Assembly: GCA_903862155.1 (NCBI GenBank)
Contig: CAIOXF010000219.1
Span: 1-12,016 of the forward strand
DNA: 12,016 nucleotides
Source of the DNA: an uncultured cyanobacterium
GTDB taxonomy: Bacteria > Cyanobacteriota > Cyanobacteriia > PCC-6307 > Cyanobiaceae
Direction: 5' to 3'
The stretch's first letter is position 1; each line of letters begins with the position of its first letter. The notes beneath the pieces are model-generated. The model ran no database searches and had not been told where the DNA came from. It worked only from the letters and a program-made list of their open reading frames with translations. Of this stretch, positions 1 through 8,325 are shown piece by piece. The position numbers and the translations under genes are program-made.

Positions 1-1224
1 CAGCCCGAACGCCAGCTGCTGATCGTGGGCCACCAGGCCGAGCGGGTGGAGCAGTCGCTGAGCCATCAGCCGGGCCTGGAATTCGTGCTGCAGCAACCCC
101 AGAACGGCACGGGCCATGCAGTGCAGCAGCTGCTCGAACCCCTGGCGGGCTTTCAAGGCGACCTGTTGGTGCTCAACGGCGATGTGCCGCTGCTACGGCC
201 CGAAACCCTGGAGCAACTGCTGCAGCGTCATCGCGCCAGCGGCGCGGCCGTGACCCTGCTCACCGCGCGCCTGGCCGATCCCACGGGCTACGGCCGGGTG
301 TTTGTGGATGGCAGCGGTGCCGTCACCGGGATCATTGAGCATCGCGACTGCAGCGCCGCCCAGCGCGACAACGACCTGGTGAACGCAGGCATCTACTGCT
401 TCAACTGGCCGCAGTTGGCAGCGGTGCTGCCCACCCTCACCACTGATAACGACCAAGGCGAGCTCTACCTCACCGACACGGTGGCCCTGCTGAGCCCTGC
501 CGTGCATGTGGAGGTGGCCGATGCCGATGAGATCAACGGCATCAACGACCGCCTGCAGCTGGCCCAGTGCGAAGCGGTGCTGCAACAGCGGCTGAAGGAG
601 CACTGGATGCGCGAGGGCGTGAGCTTCGTGGATCCCGCCAGCTGCACCCTCAGCGACGGCACCCGCTTCGGCCGCGATGTAGTGGTGGAGCCCCAGTGCC
701 ACTTCCGCGGGGCCACAGTGATCGGTGATGGCTGCCGGATTGGCCCGGGCTGCCTCATCGAGAGCGCCACCCTCGGCAGCGGCGTAGAGGTAGTGCATTC
801 AGTGATCCGGGAAGCCACCGTGGCCGCGAACTGCGCCATCGGGCCCTTCGCCCACTTGCGGCCCCAGGCCGAACTCGGTGAAGGCGCCCGCGTGGGGAAC
901 TTCGTGGAGATCAAGAAGAGCCGCATCGGCAGCGGCAGCAAGGTGAACCACCTCAGCTACATCGGCGATGCCGAACTGGGTTCCAATGTGAACGTGGGTG
1001 CCGGCACCATCACCGCCAACTACGACGGCGTGAACAAGCACCGCACCGTGATCGGTTCGGGGAGCAAAACCGGCGCCAACTCCGTGCTCGTAGCCCCGAT
1101 CACCCTCGGCGCCAATGTGACCGTGGGGGCGGGCTCGTGCCTCACCAAGGACGTGCCCGCCGGCGCCCTGGCCCTCGGCCGCGCCCGCCAGCTGGTGAAG
1201 GAGAACTGGCAGATGCCGGGCTAA
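1..1224 (+). CDS. glmU: GlmU, bifunctional N-acetylglucosamine-1-P uridyltransferase / glucosamine-1-P acetyltransferase (5' truncated)
   Basis: Makes UDP-GlcNAc in the cytoplasm: the C-terminal domain acetylates glucosamine-1-phosphate and the N-terminal domain transfers UMP to it. The product feeds peptidoglycan synthesis. The frame is open from base 1, so the first ~40-45 residues, including the LAAGxGTRM nucleotide loop, lie outside the window; 407 codons remain. Visible uridyltransferase motifs are GTGHAVQ, NGDVPLL and NAGIYCF, followed by the linker segment EINGINDRLQLA. After that comes a left-handed beta-helix of hexapeptide repeats (roughly 640-1190). The acetyltransferase active site is recognisable as KVNHLSYIGDAELG, with the catalytic-type His at codon 949-951, then NVGAGTITANYDG. 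The TAA stop interlocks with the TAG stop of convergent murF. No terminator is visible between the two. Identification is secure. Confidence 0.97.
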   Translation, partial: QPERQLLIVGHQAERVEQSLSHQPGLEFVLQQPQNGTGHAVQQLLEPLAGFQGDLLVLNGDVPLLRPETLEQLLQRHRASGAAVTLLTARLADPTGYGRVFVDGSGAVTGIIEHRDCSAAQRDNDLVNAGIYCFNWPQLAAVLPTLTTDNDQGELYLTDTVALLSPAVHVEVADADEINGINDRLQLAQCEAVLQQRLKEHWMREGVSFVDPASCTLSDGTRFGRDVVVEPQCHFRGATVIGDGCRIGPGCLIESATLGSGVEVVHSVIREATVAANCAIGPFAHLRPQAELGEGARVGNFVEIKKSRIGSGSKVNHLSYIGDAELGSNVNVGAGTITANYDGVNKHRTVIGSGSKTGANSVLVAPITLGANVTVGAGSCLTKDVPAGALALGRARQLVKENWQMPG

Positions 1225-2669
1225 GCCCGCTGGGCAAGCCGTTCGTCCAACAGAGGAATCAGGCGCTCCAGCGCCACCCCACGGCTGGCCTTGAGCAGCA
1301 GCGCATCACCAGCTTGCAGCCAGGGAGCCAGGACCTCCACGGCCTCAGCGGGAGCACGCACCCGGTCCAGTCGGGGCAAAGCCCGGGCCGCCTCGAGCAT
1401 GGCGGCACCTTCCGCGCCCCCATCCACCACCACCAATCCATCGAGCTGCAGCTCAGCGGCGCGCTTCGCCACCCACTGATGCAGGCCGATGCTCTGCTCA
1501 CCCAGTTCAAGCATGGTGCCGAGCACCGCAAAGCGCCGGCCGCCAGGCGCGAGAGGTTCACGGGCCAGCAGCTCCAGAGCTGCCAGCACCGCCTCCGGTG
1601 AGGCGTTGTAGGTCTCGTCAAGGAGGGTGATGCCAGCCAGTTGCTGGCGACGGCAGCGCCCACCCGGCAACTCCACCGCCAGATCGGCCAGGGCAGAAAA
1701 CGCCACCCCAAGCTCCCGCGCCACAGCGAGAGCCAGCAACAGGTTGCGGGCGTTGTGACGGCCCGGCAGGGGCATGGGAATCCTCTGGCCATCGGCGAGT
1801 TCCAGAACACCTGGGTCACCATCAGCCGACGCGCGCACCATTCCCACCAAATCAGGTACCGATGTGCCGCTGGCCAGCTCGTCGCCTTCGAGGGCGACAC
1901 GGCAAACGCGGCCCTGCCAGCCGGCGGCAAGGGCCGCTTCCAGCAGTGGATCTCCAGCCGGGATCACCACCAAGCCATCGGGCTTCAGGCTGGTGGTGAT
2001 CTCGCACTTGGCCGTAGCGATGGCCTCGCGGCTACCGAGGCGGCCGATGTGGGCGGTGCCGATGTTGGTGATCGCCGCCACATCAGGGGCCGCGCAGCGG
2101 CTCAAGCGCTCGATCTCACCCAGCCCGCGCATGCCCATCTCCACCACCACCGCCGCATGCTCAGCACCGGCTTTGAGCAGGGTGAGGGGCACGCCGATGT
2201 CGTTGTTTTCGTTGCCGCTGCTGGCCAGAACCGGGCCCAGGGGAGCCAACACAGCCCGGATCAGTTCACGCGTGGTGGTTTTGCCGGCCGAGCCCGTCAC
2301 CGCCACCACGGGGGCCGCCAGGGCCTGCCGCCAGGCGTGGCCCAACTGCTGATAAGCGAGCTGGCTGTCAGCCACCCACCAAAGATGGCAGCCCTGGGCC
2401 TGGGCCTGGCCTAGCAGCACCGCGCGCTGGCCAGGATCCAACCGCTCCGGCATCGCCACGACGGCCCCACAGCAGGCCGTGATCGCCCGCTCCAGAAACT
2501 GGTGAGCGTCAAAGGATTCGCCCACCAACGGCACGAACAGGGCGCCGGGGCTGAGGCGGCGGCTATCGGTACTGATGGCGGAGAGCTGCTGCTGGAGCTG
2601 CTGGGGGGAGAGCGCTCCCGTGGCTGGCACACCCCAGATGTCTTGCAGGGCAGCCAGTGTGAGGGGCAT
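1221..2669 (-). CDS. murF: MurF, UDP-N-acetylmuramoyl-tripeptide--D-alanyl-D-alanine ligase
   Basis: Cytoplasmic ATP-dependent ligase that adds D-Ala-D-Ala to UDP-MurNAc-tripeptide, the last soluble step of peptidoglycan precursor synthesis. The protein has 482 residues, slightly above the usual ~450. The N-terminal domain carries STDSR (33-37). The Mur-ligase P-loop is GSAGKTTT (126-133), followed by NENNDIGVPLTLL (153-165). EMGMRGLGEI (177-186), TNIGTAHIGRLGS (201-213) and AKCEI (220-224) follow, with K221 at the position of the usually carbamylated lysine. The C-terminal domain has LPGRHNARNLLLAL (301-314), DETYNASPEA (351-360) and KASRGVALE (460-468). The ATG overlaps the TGA of the upstream gene by one base (TGATG), a typical coupled start, so it is probably the last gene of the operon. 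Its stop lies inside the last codons of convergent glmU. Confidence 0.96.
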   Translation of the reverse strand: MPLTLAALQDIWGVPATGALSPQQLQQQLSAISTDSRRLSPGALFVPLVGESFDAHQFLERAITACCGAVVAMPERLDPGQRAVLLGQAQAQGCHLWWVADSQLAYQQLGHAWRQALAAPVVAVTGSAGKTTTRELIRAVLAPLGPVLASSGNENNDIGVPLTLLKAGAEHAAVVVEMGMRGLGEIERLSRCAAPDVAAITNIGTAHIGRLGSREAIATAKCEITTSLKPDGLVVIPAGDPLLEAALAAGWQGRVCRVALEGDELASGTSVPDLVGMVRASADGDPGVLELADGQRIPMPLPGRHNARNLLLALAVARELGVAFSALADLAVELPGGRCRRQQLAGITLLDETYNASPEAVLAALELLAREPLAPGGRRFAVLGTMLELGEQSIGLHQWVAKRAAELQLDGLVVVDGGAEGAAMLEAARALPRLDRVRAPAEAVEVLAPWLQAGDALLLKASRGVALERLIPLLDERLAQRA

Positions 2670-3442
2670 CAGCTCGGAGCCGAGACGTCGAGCAGGATCA
2701 TGCCCGAGCCCACCAGCGCCTGCCGGCCCAGGGGCCTGCCCATGCCATCCACCAGCAGCAGCTGCTCGTAGCCCAGCTCGCGGCTGCGCTCAAGCCAGCG
2801 ATCGGCGTCGCTGCGCCGCTCAGGCTCGGGCAGCCGGGCAAATCCAGGGCTGAGTTCGAGTTCCAGCACCCCGGTAGCGGGCTGGGGACGGACACTGGCG
2901 ATCAGATGGCGCGGGTCGTCGTTCTGGAGCAACTGCATCAATGGATCCAGCTGCAACCGGGCAGGTTCGGGCTCAGCGGGTGGTTCGGGCTCTGGTTCAG
3001 GTTCAGCAGGTGGGGCCACCGGCTGTTCTGCCAAGGGCAATGGCAATGCCGGCGCCAACGGCTGGGGCTCGTCCGTGAGCCTGGCCTGGGGCAGGGGTGT
3101 GGTGAGCAGGATCTCGGGCTGCTCAGGGGCCGGCGCTGACTGCCGGTTCACCATCCGGGTGATGCCGATCGGTACGGCCACCAAAGCCGCCAGAGCCAGG
3201 CCCAGAACCGCCGGCCAAAACGAGGGCGCCAGGTCTTGGGGCCAGAAGCCAGGCACCGACAGATCCCCCTGGCGATTGCGGCGCCACAGCTCCTGCGCCC
3301 GCAGCCGCAGGGTGGCCAGCACGGCTTGCAGATCCTGGCCGAGGGCCTCGAACGGATCCCGATACGGGACCGGAAGGTTCTGGGCTGGGGGCAGAGTGCC
3401 TTCCGACTGCTGCCCGGTTTCGACTGGGGCCTCAGGGGCCAT
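2669..3442 (-). CDS. Unknown single-pass membrane protein with proline/glutamate-rich linker
   Basis: I do not recognise a named family. The 257-residue protein has four parts. Residues 1-72 are a soluble N-terminus with a basic stretch (RLRAQELWRRNRQ, 46-58). Residues about 75-96 form one hydrophobic segment. Residues ~103-160 are a low-complexity Pro/Glu/Ala region ending in repeated PEPE. Residues ~162-257 are a small domain with RSDADRWLERS and GYEQLLLVDGMGRPLG. By the positive-inside rule the N-terminus should be cytoplasmic and the C-terminal domain periplasmic, held away from the membrane by the stiff Pro-rich linker; this is inference. It lies between glgA (9-nt gap) and murF (1-nt overlap), so it is certainly translated with them. 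Proximity to murF and an L,D-transpeptidase hints at an envelope role but does not prove one. The ATG is the first in frame after the glgA stop. Confidence 0.85.
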   Translation of the reverse strand: MAPEAPVETGQQSEGTLPPAQNLPVPYRDPFEALGQDLQAVLATLRLRAQELWRRNRQGDLSVPGFWPQDLAPSFWPAVLGLALAALVAVPIGITRMVNRQSAPAPEQPEILLTTPLPQARLTDEPQPLAPALPLPLAEQPVAPPAEPEPEPEPPAEPEPARLQLDPLMQLLQNDDPRHLIASVRPQPATGVLELELSPGFARLPEPERRSDADRWLERSRELGYEQLLLVDGMGRPLGRQALVGSGMILLDVSAPS

Positions 3443-3451
3443 TGACAGTGC

Positions 3452-4933
3452 TCAACCCTGGCCGCGCAGCCCCAGCAAGGAGGCGAGGCCGCGGCGGCTG
3501 GGGTCGGCATCCTGGCCTTTGGAGAAGCGCTCCACATCGGCGGCCACCGGGGTGGGCTCCTTCACACCCGCCACATCGCGATACATGGCGTCGTACTCCA
3601 GGGCCGAACGGGCCCAGCTGAAATCCACCGCCATGGCGCGGCGCTGGAGATCCGCCCAGCTGGCCGGATTGCGGTAGGCCTCCCAGGAGCGCACAATCGC
3701 CGTGTAGAAGTCGATCGGCTCATAGCGGTCGAAGCCGTAGCCGGTGCCGCTGGCATTGGCCGGGTCGTTGGGGGGCACAGTGTCCACCAGGCCGCCCACC
3801 ATGCGCACCACGGGGATCGAGCCGTAACGCATGGCCAGCATCTGGCTGATGCCGCAGGGCTCAAAGCGACTGGGCATCAGGAAGGCGTCGCTGCCCCCAT
3901 AAATCAGCCGCGAGAGGGCGTCGTCGTAGGTGAGGAACACCGCGAAGCGCCCGGGGTGGCGGGCAGCCATCTGCCAAAGACCACTCTCATAGGTGCGATC
4001 GCCGGTGCCGAGCACAAGAATCTGGCTGTCGGTGTAGGCCAGCACGCGGTCGGCCACCTGGAGCAGCAGATCCACGCCCTTCTGATCCACCAGCCGGCTC
4101 ACCATGCCCATCAAATAGGAGCGGGGACTCACGGCCAGGCCGAAGCGCTCCTGCAGGGACTGTTTGTTGGCAGCCCGCGGAGCCAGATCGTTGGCGCTGA
4201 AAGTGGCCGCCAGGGCTGAATCGGTGGCTGGATTCCAGTCTTCGGTGTCGATGCCGTTGACGATGCCGCGCAGCTTGCCACTGATGTAGTTGAGCAGGCC
4301 ATCCAGCTGCTCGCCGTATTGAGGCGTGCGGATCTCTTCGGCATAGGTGGGCGACACGGCATTGACCCGATCCGCGTAGAGCAGGGCCGCCGCCATGGTG
4401 TGGTCGCCCTGCATGTACCAGGGGCACCAGGTCATCCGCTCGAGTTTCCAGCGCCAGGGGCCCTGGTACTTGAGGTTGTGGATGGTGAACACCGTGCTGA
4501 TGTCGGGGTCTTGGTGCATCCACACCGGGATCATTCCCGTGTGCCAGTCGTGGCAATGGAGCACCTGGGGCTTCCAATGGTTCCAGGCGAATTCCGCCAC
4601 AGCGCTGGCAAAGAAGGTGAAGCGCCAGTCTTCGTCGTCGCCGCCGTAGATGCGCTCCGCATCAAACACCGGATGGCCCACGAGGTAGAGGGGCAGGCCC
4701 GTGGTGGGGTGGGCCACCTCGAACACCGCAAAATCGTTGCCCATGGTGTGGCCGCGCCACACCGGCTCTCCTGGAATCGACAGGCGACTCCACAGCCGGC
4801 CATAGCCCGGCATGATCACGCGCACATCGTGGCCGAGGGCCGCTAGGGCGGGGGGCAGGGAGCCCACCACATCACCCATACCGCCCACTTTCACCAGGGG
4901 TGCGCATTCCGCTGCCGCAAAAAGGATGCGCAT
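3452..4933 (-). CDS. glgA: GlgA, ADP-glucose glycogen synthase (GT5)
   Basis: Elongates alpha-1,4-glucan from ADP-glucose in the cytoplasm, storing fixed carbon as glycogen. The protein starts MRILFAAAECAP, with the N-terminal nucleotide-sugar motif KVGGMGD (15-21), the form in which the KTGGL lysine is retained. HCHDWHTG (127-134) follows. In the C-terminal Rossmann half are SRLVDQKG (279-286), with R280 and K285 at the known catalytic positions, and SRFEPCG (355-361), with E358 and C360. Both GT-B domains are complete. At 493 residues it has a short, variable C-terminal tail beyond the family core (~475). I chose the ATG at 4933. An upstream in-frame TTG at 4945 would add only four residues and has no better ribosome site. 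It sits 43 nt after the L,D-transpeptidase gene; neither start has a clear Shine-Dalgarno sequence. Confidence 0.96.
   Translation of the reverse strand: MRILFAAAECAPLVKVGGMGDVVGSLPPALAALGHDVRVIMPGYGRLWSRLSIPGEPVWRGHTMGNDFAVFEVAHPTTGLPLYLVGHPVFDAERIYGGDDEDWRFTFFASAVAEFAWNHWKPQVLHCHDWHTGMIPVWMHQDPDISTVFTIHNLKYQGPWRWKLERMTWCPWYMQGDHTMAAALLYADRVNAVSPTYAEEIRTPQYGEQLDGLLNYISGKLRGIVNGIDTEDWNPATDSALAATFSANDLAPRAANKQSLQERFGLAVSPRSYLMGMVSRLVDQKGVDLLLQVADRVLAYTDSQILVLGTGDRTYESGLWQMAARHPGRFAVFLTYDDALSRLIYGGSDAFLMPSRFEPCGISQMLAMRYGSIPVVRMVGGLVDTVPPNDPANASGTGYGFDRYEPIDFYTAIVRSWEAYRNPASWADLQRRAMAVDFSWARSALEYDAMYRDVAGVKEPTPVAADVERFSKGQDADPSRRGLASLLGLRGQG
3995..4002. repeat. HIP1 octamer GCGATCGC
   Basis: A single copy of the highly iterated palindrome common in many cyanobacterial genomes, here inside glgA. 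I found only near-misses elsewhere in the window, so it is not strongly enriched here, which fits lineages where HIP1 is sparse. Confidence 0.7.
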
Positions 4934-4976
4934 CCCAACAACCAATCTGGGCGCAACTTTACGGGCCCTCTCCAGT

Positions 4977-5657
4977 TCAGGGCAGCACCGTCACCGGTGT
5001 GCCCACCTGCACGAGCTCGAACACCTCCTGCACGTGCTCCTCATAGAGGCGCACGCAGCCATGGCTCACGGCCCTGCCCACGGTCCAGCGGTGGGGGGTG
5101 CCATGGAAGCCGGCCATGGTGCAGCCGTGCACATTGAGGTAGCGCTCCCCGTCCCAACCCTTCTTGGGACTGCAGTCGCGGTGGAAGCCAATCCAACGGC
5201 TGCCGAGGGGGTTGGCCTGGCCAGGCCCCACGGTCTTGCCGGTGCCCGGATGCTCCCAGACGGGATAGGCCTGCTTTTCCATCACCTGGAAGTGACCGGC
5301 GGGGGTTTCCCAGCCCTCCGTGCCCACGGCAGCAGGAAAGCGGCGCAGCAGCACACCGTTGTTGAGCACCATCAGCTGACGATGGCGCCGGTCAAGCACC
5401 AGCTGGAGCCCCTCCTGCTGCAGCAGGGGCTGGGGCACACGGCTCAGGGCCACGGCATCGCTGATCTGGGGAGCCGGCGGCGGGATCGGATCAGCCTTGC
5501 GGGCCCACGCTGGGCCCTGGGCCATCCCCCAAGCCCCGACAGTCACCAGTACGAAACGGAAGAGAAAGCGGCACACCACGACCCAGGGGCCCTTGCATCT
5601 CGCTGTTTCAGAGGTAGCGACGCCGGGACAAGCTGGCCACAACCTGTAGGCCGTCAT
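4977..5657 (-). CDS. YkuD-type L,D-transpeptidase, exported
   Basis: Predicted periplasmic cysteine transpeptidase that forms or remodels peptidoglycan cross-links, or attaches proteins to the wall. The YkuD signature is complete: HGTP (185-188) and SHGCVRL (198-204), with C201 the nucleophile and H199 its neighbour. A hydrophobic segment at about 26-45 followed by GPAWA-RK looks like a signal peptide cleaved near residue 52. As called, about 25 residues precede that segment, which is long for a signal peptide. Tandem GTG codons at 5579 and 5576 would give a more ordinary ~25-residue signal sequence. The ATG at 5657 overlaps the menB stop (ATGA), which favours the longer form by coupling. Residues 158-180 carry extra Cys (161, 179) and a second HG just before the signature. 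The family call is secure, the start less so, and the precise wall substrate is unknown. Confidence 0.9.
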   Translation of the reverse strand: MTAYRLWPACPGVATSETARCKGPWVVVCRFLFRFVLVTVGAWGMAQGPAWARKADPIPPPAPQISDAVALSRVPQPLLQQEGLQLVLDRRHRQLMVLNNGVLLRRFPAAVGTEGWETPAGHFQVMEKQAYPVWEHPGTGKTVGPGQANPLGSRWIGFHRDCSPKKGWDGERYLNVHGCTMAGFHGTPHRWTVGRAVSHGCVRLYEEHVQEVFELVQVGTPVTVLP

Positions 5658-6517
5658 GGCAGCCAGGGGCAGTCGCTGTAGTTGGGCGGCCGCTTTTCGA
5701 GGAACGCGTTGCGCCCTTCCTGGCCTTCCTCGGTTCGATAGAAGAGATGGGTGGCCTGGCCTGCCAGCTCCTGGAGCCCTGCCATGCCATCGGTTTCGGC
5801 ATTGAAGGCCGCCTTAAGGCAGCGGATCGCGGTTGGGCTGTGCTGCAGAACCTCCCGGGCCCAGCGCACCCCTTCGGCTTCGAGTTGCTGCAGGGGCACC
5901 ACCGTATTCACCAGCCCCATGGTCAGGGCCTCCTCAGCGCCGTACTGGCGGCACAGAAACCAGACCTCGCGAGCCTTGCGCTGACCCACCAACCGGGCCA
6001 GGTAGCTGGCACCGAACCCACCGTCGAAGCTGCCAACGCGCGGGCCGGTCTGGCCGAAGCGGGCATTCTCGGCAGCGATGCTGAGATCGCAGAGCAGATG
6101 GAGCACCTGGCCGCCGCCGATGGCATACCCGGCCACCAGGGCAATCACCACCTTCGGCAGGCTGCGGATCAGGCGTTGTAAATCGAGCACGTTGAGACGG
6201 GGCATCCCCTCCTCATCCACGTAGCCCCCAGCGCCGCGCACGCTCTGATCACCGCCGGCGCAAAAGGCCCAACCCCCATCGGCCGCCGGACCGGCACCGG
6301 TGAACAGCACCACCCCCACCCTGGCGTCATCGCGCATACGGGTGAAGGCATCGCAGAGCTCCACCACCGTGCGCGGGCGGAAGGCATTGCGCTTGTGGGG
6401 CCGGTTGATCGTGATCCGGGCGATGCCCTCCTCGCTGCGCTCGAGGGTGATGTCGGTGTACTGCCCGAGGCTCTCCCACTGCACCGGCGGCTGGGCAGGG
6501 GCGAAGGCGAAACTCAC
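5654..6517 (-). CDS. menB: MenB, 1,4-dihydroxy-2-naphthoyl-CoA synthase
   Basis: Crotonase-fold enzyme that cyclises o-succinylbenzoyl-CoA to 1,4-dihydroxy-2-naphthoyl-CoA. In cyanobacteria this serves phylloquinone, the photosystem I secondary acceptor. The 287 residues include ITINRPHKRNAFRP (35-48), the oxyanion-hole region FCAGGDQ (85-91), VAGYAIGGGQVLH (128-140) and QTGPRVGSFDGGFG (156-169). C-terminal KRPPNYSDCPWLP is typical of MenB. The glycine after QT (G158) matches the E. coli-like class that, as I recall, relies on bicarbonate in place of an active-site Asp. The start is GTG at 6517, overlapping the menD TGA as GTGA. No strong Shine-Dalgarno is visible, so translational coupling to menD is likely. 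Its own stop overlaps the next ATG. Confidence 0.96.
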   Translation of the reverse strand: MSFAFAPAQPPVQWESLGQYTDITLERSEEGIARITINRPHKRNAFRPRTVVELCDAFTRMRDDARVGVVLFTGAGPAADGGWAFCAGGDQSVRGAGGYVDEEGMPRLNVLDLQRLIRSLPKVVIALVAGYAIGGGQVLHLLCDLSIAAENARFGQTGPRVGSFDGGFGASYLARLVGQRKAREVWFLCRQYGAEEALTMGLVNTVVPLQQLEAEGVRWAREVLQHSPTAIRCLKAAFNAETDGMAGLQELAGQATHLFYRTEEGQEGRNAFLEKRPPNYSDCPWLP

Positions 6518-8325
6518 GGCCGCTCGGGCATGGCGGCACCCATTGTGCGCAGCGCCTGCCGCTGGGCCGCATCGCTACGCCGATCGGTGACCAGCCGCAG
6601 CAGGGCCATGGGCTGCTCGAGAGCCCAGGCCAGATCCGCGGCGAGGGCTTGCGCATCGGCGGGCTGGCGACCCGGCACGCCATGGGCAGCGGCCAAGGCC
6701 AGGGGATCGACGGCCTGGGGCATGGCGAACAGCCGCTCGAAATCCAGCAGCCGCTCTGGATCGGGGCGGATCGGCAGTTGCTCAAAAATGCCGCCGCCGC
6801 CGTTGTCGATCAGCACCACGGTGAGCCGGCCGCCGAGCTGCTGGAGCCACAGCCAGCCATTGGCGTCGTGCAGCAGGGCCAAATCACCGGTGATCAGCAC
6901 CGCAGCACCCTCGGCCTGGGCCACCCCGCAAGCCAACGACAGGGTGCCATCGATCCCTGAGGCGCCGCGAAAACTGAACACCGGGCGGGCCGGGGCATCC
7001 GAAGGCATGAAGCTCTCCCAGTCGCGCACCGGCGAGCTATTAGCGAGAACCAGGGGCAACGCCGGCGGCAGCAGGCGGCTCAGGGTGCGGACCAGAGCCG
7101 GCTCATTGAAACCGCCAGCGGAAGGAGTCTCGGGGCTGGCCAACTGGCGGTCGAGCCAGGCCTGCAACGCCTGATCCCGGCCAAGCCAGCGCCTGTTGAA
7201 GTCGAGGGTCTCCTCAGTGGGACAGCCCCCACCCCAGGCCAGGCTCACCTGCTCCCACCAGCTGGCCAACCCCGTCCCGCAATAGACCGTTGCACAACCA
7301 ACCGCATCCAGGGAGCGGGGTTCCCCCTCGCTGATCAGCACTTGGCTGCCAGCGCACCGCTGCAGGAAGGTCTGCAGGCGGCGGCTGGCGGGCACCGGAC
7401 CCAGCCGCAGGATCTGGCTGGCCCGCAGTTCGGGTTGCTCCTCCGCAAGCAACAGGTCGTAGCCAGCCACCAGCGCCAGGCCGGGCGTGCCGCGTAGGGC
7501 GCTGAGGGCATCGGCCAGCAGGGGCCAACCGGTGCGGCGCTGGAGTTGGCGCAGGGCATCCACAAAGCCTGGCCAGTGCTGGGGCAAACCACGCCACGGA
7601 CCCGCCACGATCAGGCCCGGGCGATCGGGGTCGAGCAGCTGCAGGGCCTCCGGAACCACCGGAATGGGGGCGATGGGAGAACGAGGGCCCGGCGCCGCCG
7701 ACTGATCCGCCAGCTCCAGCAGCGCCGCGAGGGCCTGACCATTGCCGTGCAGCGGCTCCTCCAGCGGCAGGTTGAGATGCACAGGCCCTGGCGCCTGGCC
7801 TTCCCCGCCAAGGCAAGCGCCGATGGCCTGGTGAGCCAACGCCTCCAGAGCCTTCGGGGCCATGGCGTGCAGACCAGCGGGATCGGCAGCCCCTTGCCAA
7901 CGCACGGAATCGACGAGGAAGGTCTCCTGATTCACGGTCTGGTTGGCACCGCAGCCCTTCAGGCGGGCCGGCCGATCGGCGCTGAGCACCAGCAGGGGAA
8001 TGGCGCCGTAATCGGCCTCCACCACCGCGGGGAGCAGGTTGGCCACGGCCGTACCGGAGGTGGTGATCACAGCCACCGGCTGCCCCGTGGCCCGGCCATG
8101 CCCCAGGGCGAAGAAGGCCGCGGATCGCTCATCGATCGCGGTGATCAGCTCCAGACCACAGCGCTCCAGCAGCCCGGCCGCCACCGCCAGCGGGCCGGAG
8201 CGACTCCCCGGGCACAGCACCACTAACCGCACCCCCGCCCGCAGGCAGCACTGGAGCAGGGTGAGGGCGGCCTCCAGGTTGGCGCGGGCCTGATCCACCT
8301 GGGCGGCTGCAGGATGGGCGTCCAT
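6514..8325 (-). CDS. menD: MenD, SEPHCHC synthase (thiamine-diphosphate dependent)
   Basis: Adds the succinyl-semialdehyde unit from 2-oxoglutarate to isochorismate, the first committed step of naphthoquinone (here phylloquinone) synthesis. The protein has 603 residues. The Pyr domain begins with VLCPGSRSGPLA (36-47) and AIDERSAAFFALG (63-75); E67 is the ThDP-activating glutamate. TTSGTAVANLLPAV (88-101) and LSADRP (114-119) follow. The PP domain has NSSPVRDWESF (429-439), the ThDP/Mg motif GDLALLHDANG (480-490) and LIDNGGGGIFEQLP (505-518). I start at the ATG at 8325. The frame stays open for another 191 codons upstream, but that part is antisense to lepB and unlike MenD. A GTG at 8298 is a weaker alternative. 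This is the first gene of the six-gene minus-strand cluster, and its promoter must lie within or over lepB. Confidence 0.96.
   Translation of the reverse strand: MDAHPAAAQVDQARANLEAALTLLQCCLRAGVRLVVLCPGSRSGPLAVAAGLLERCGLELITAIDERSAAFFALGHGRATGQPVAVITTSGTAVANLLPAVVEADYGAIPLLVLSADRPARLKGCGANQTVNQETFLVDSVRWQGAADPAGLHAMAPKALEALAHQAIGACLGGEGQAPGPVHLNLPLEEPLHGNGQALAALLELADQSAAPGPRSPIAPIPVVPEALQLLDPDRPGLIVAGPWRGLPQHWPGFVDALRQLQRRTGWPLLADALSALRGTPGLALVAGYDLLLAEEQPELRASQILRLGPVPASRRLQTFLQRCAGSQVLISEGEPRSLDAVGCATVYCGTGLASWWEQVSLAWGGGCPTEETLDFNRRWLGRDQALQAWLDRQLASPETPSAGGFNEPALVRTLSRLLPPALPLVLANSSPVRDWESFMPSDAPARPVFSFRGASGIDGTLSLACGVAQAEGAAVLITGDLALLHDANGWLWLQQLGGRLTVVLIDNGGGGIFEQLPIRPDPERLLDFERLFAMPQAVDPLALAAAHGVPGRQPADAQALAADLAWALEQPMALLRLVTDRRSDAAQRQALRTMGAAMPERP

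Noticed and set aside
1641..2414. 257-codon plus-strand open frame inside murF
   Set aside because: Shadow of murF in the opposite frame; His/Gln/Gly-rich with no recognisable motif.
4812..5681. 289-codon open frame on the plus strand
   Set aside because: It lies antisense to the start of glgA and the whole L,D-transpeptidase gene, both unmistakable. Its translation is Ala/Gly/His-rich with no domain; long antisense frames are expected at this GC content.
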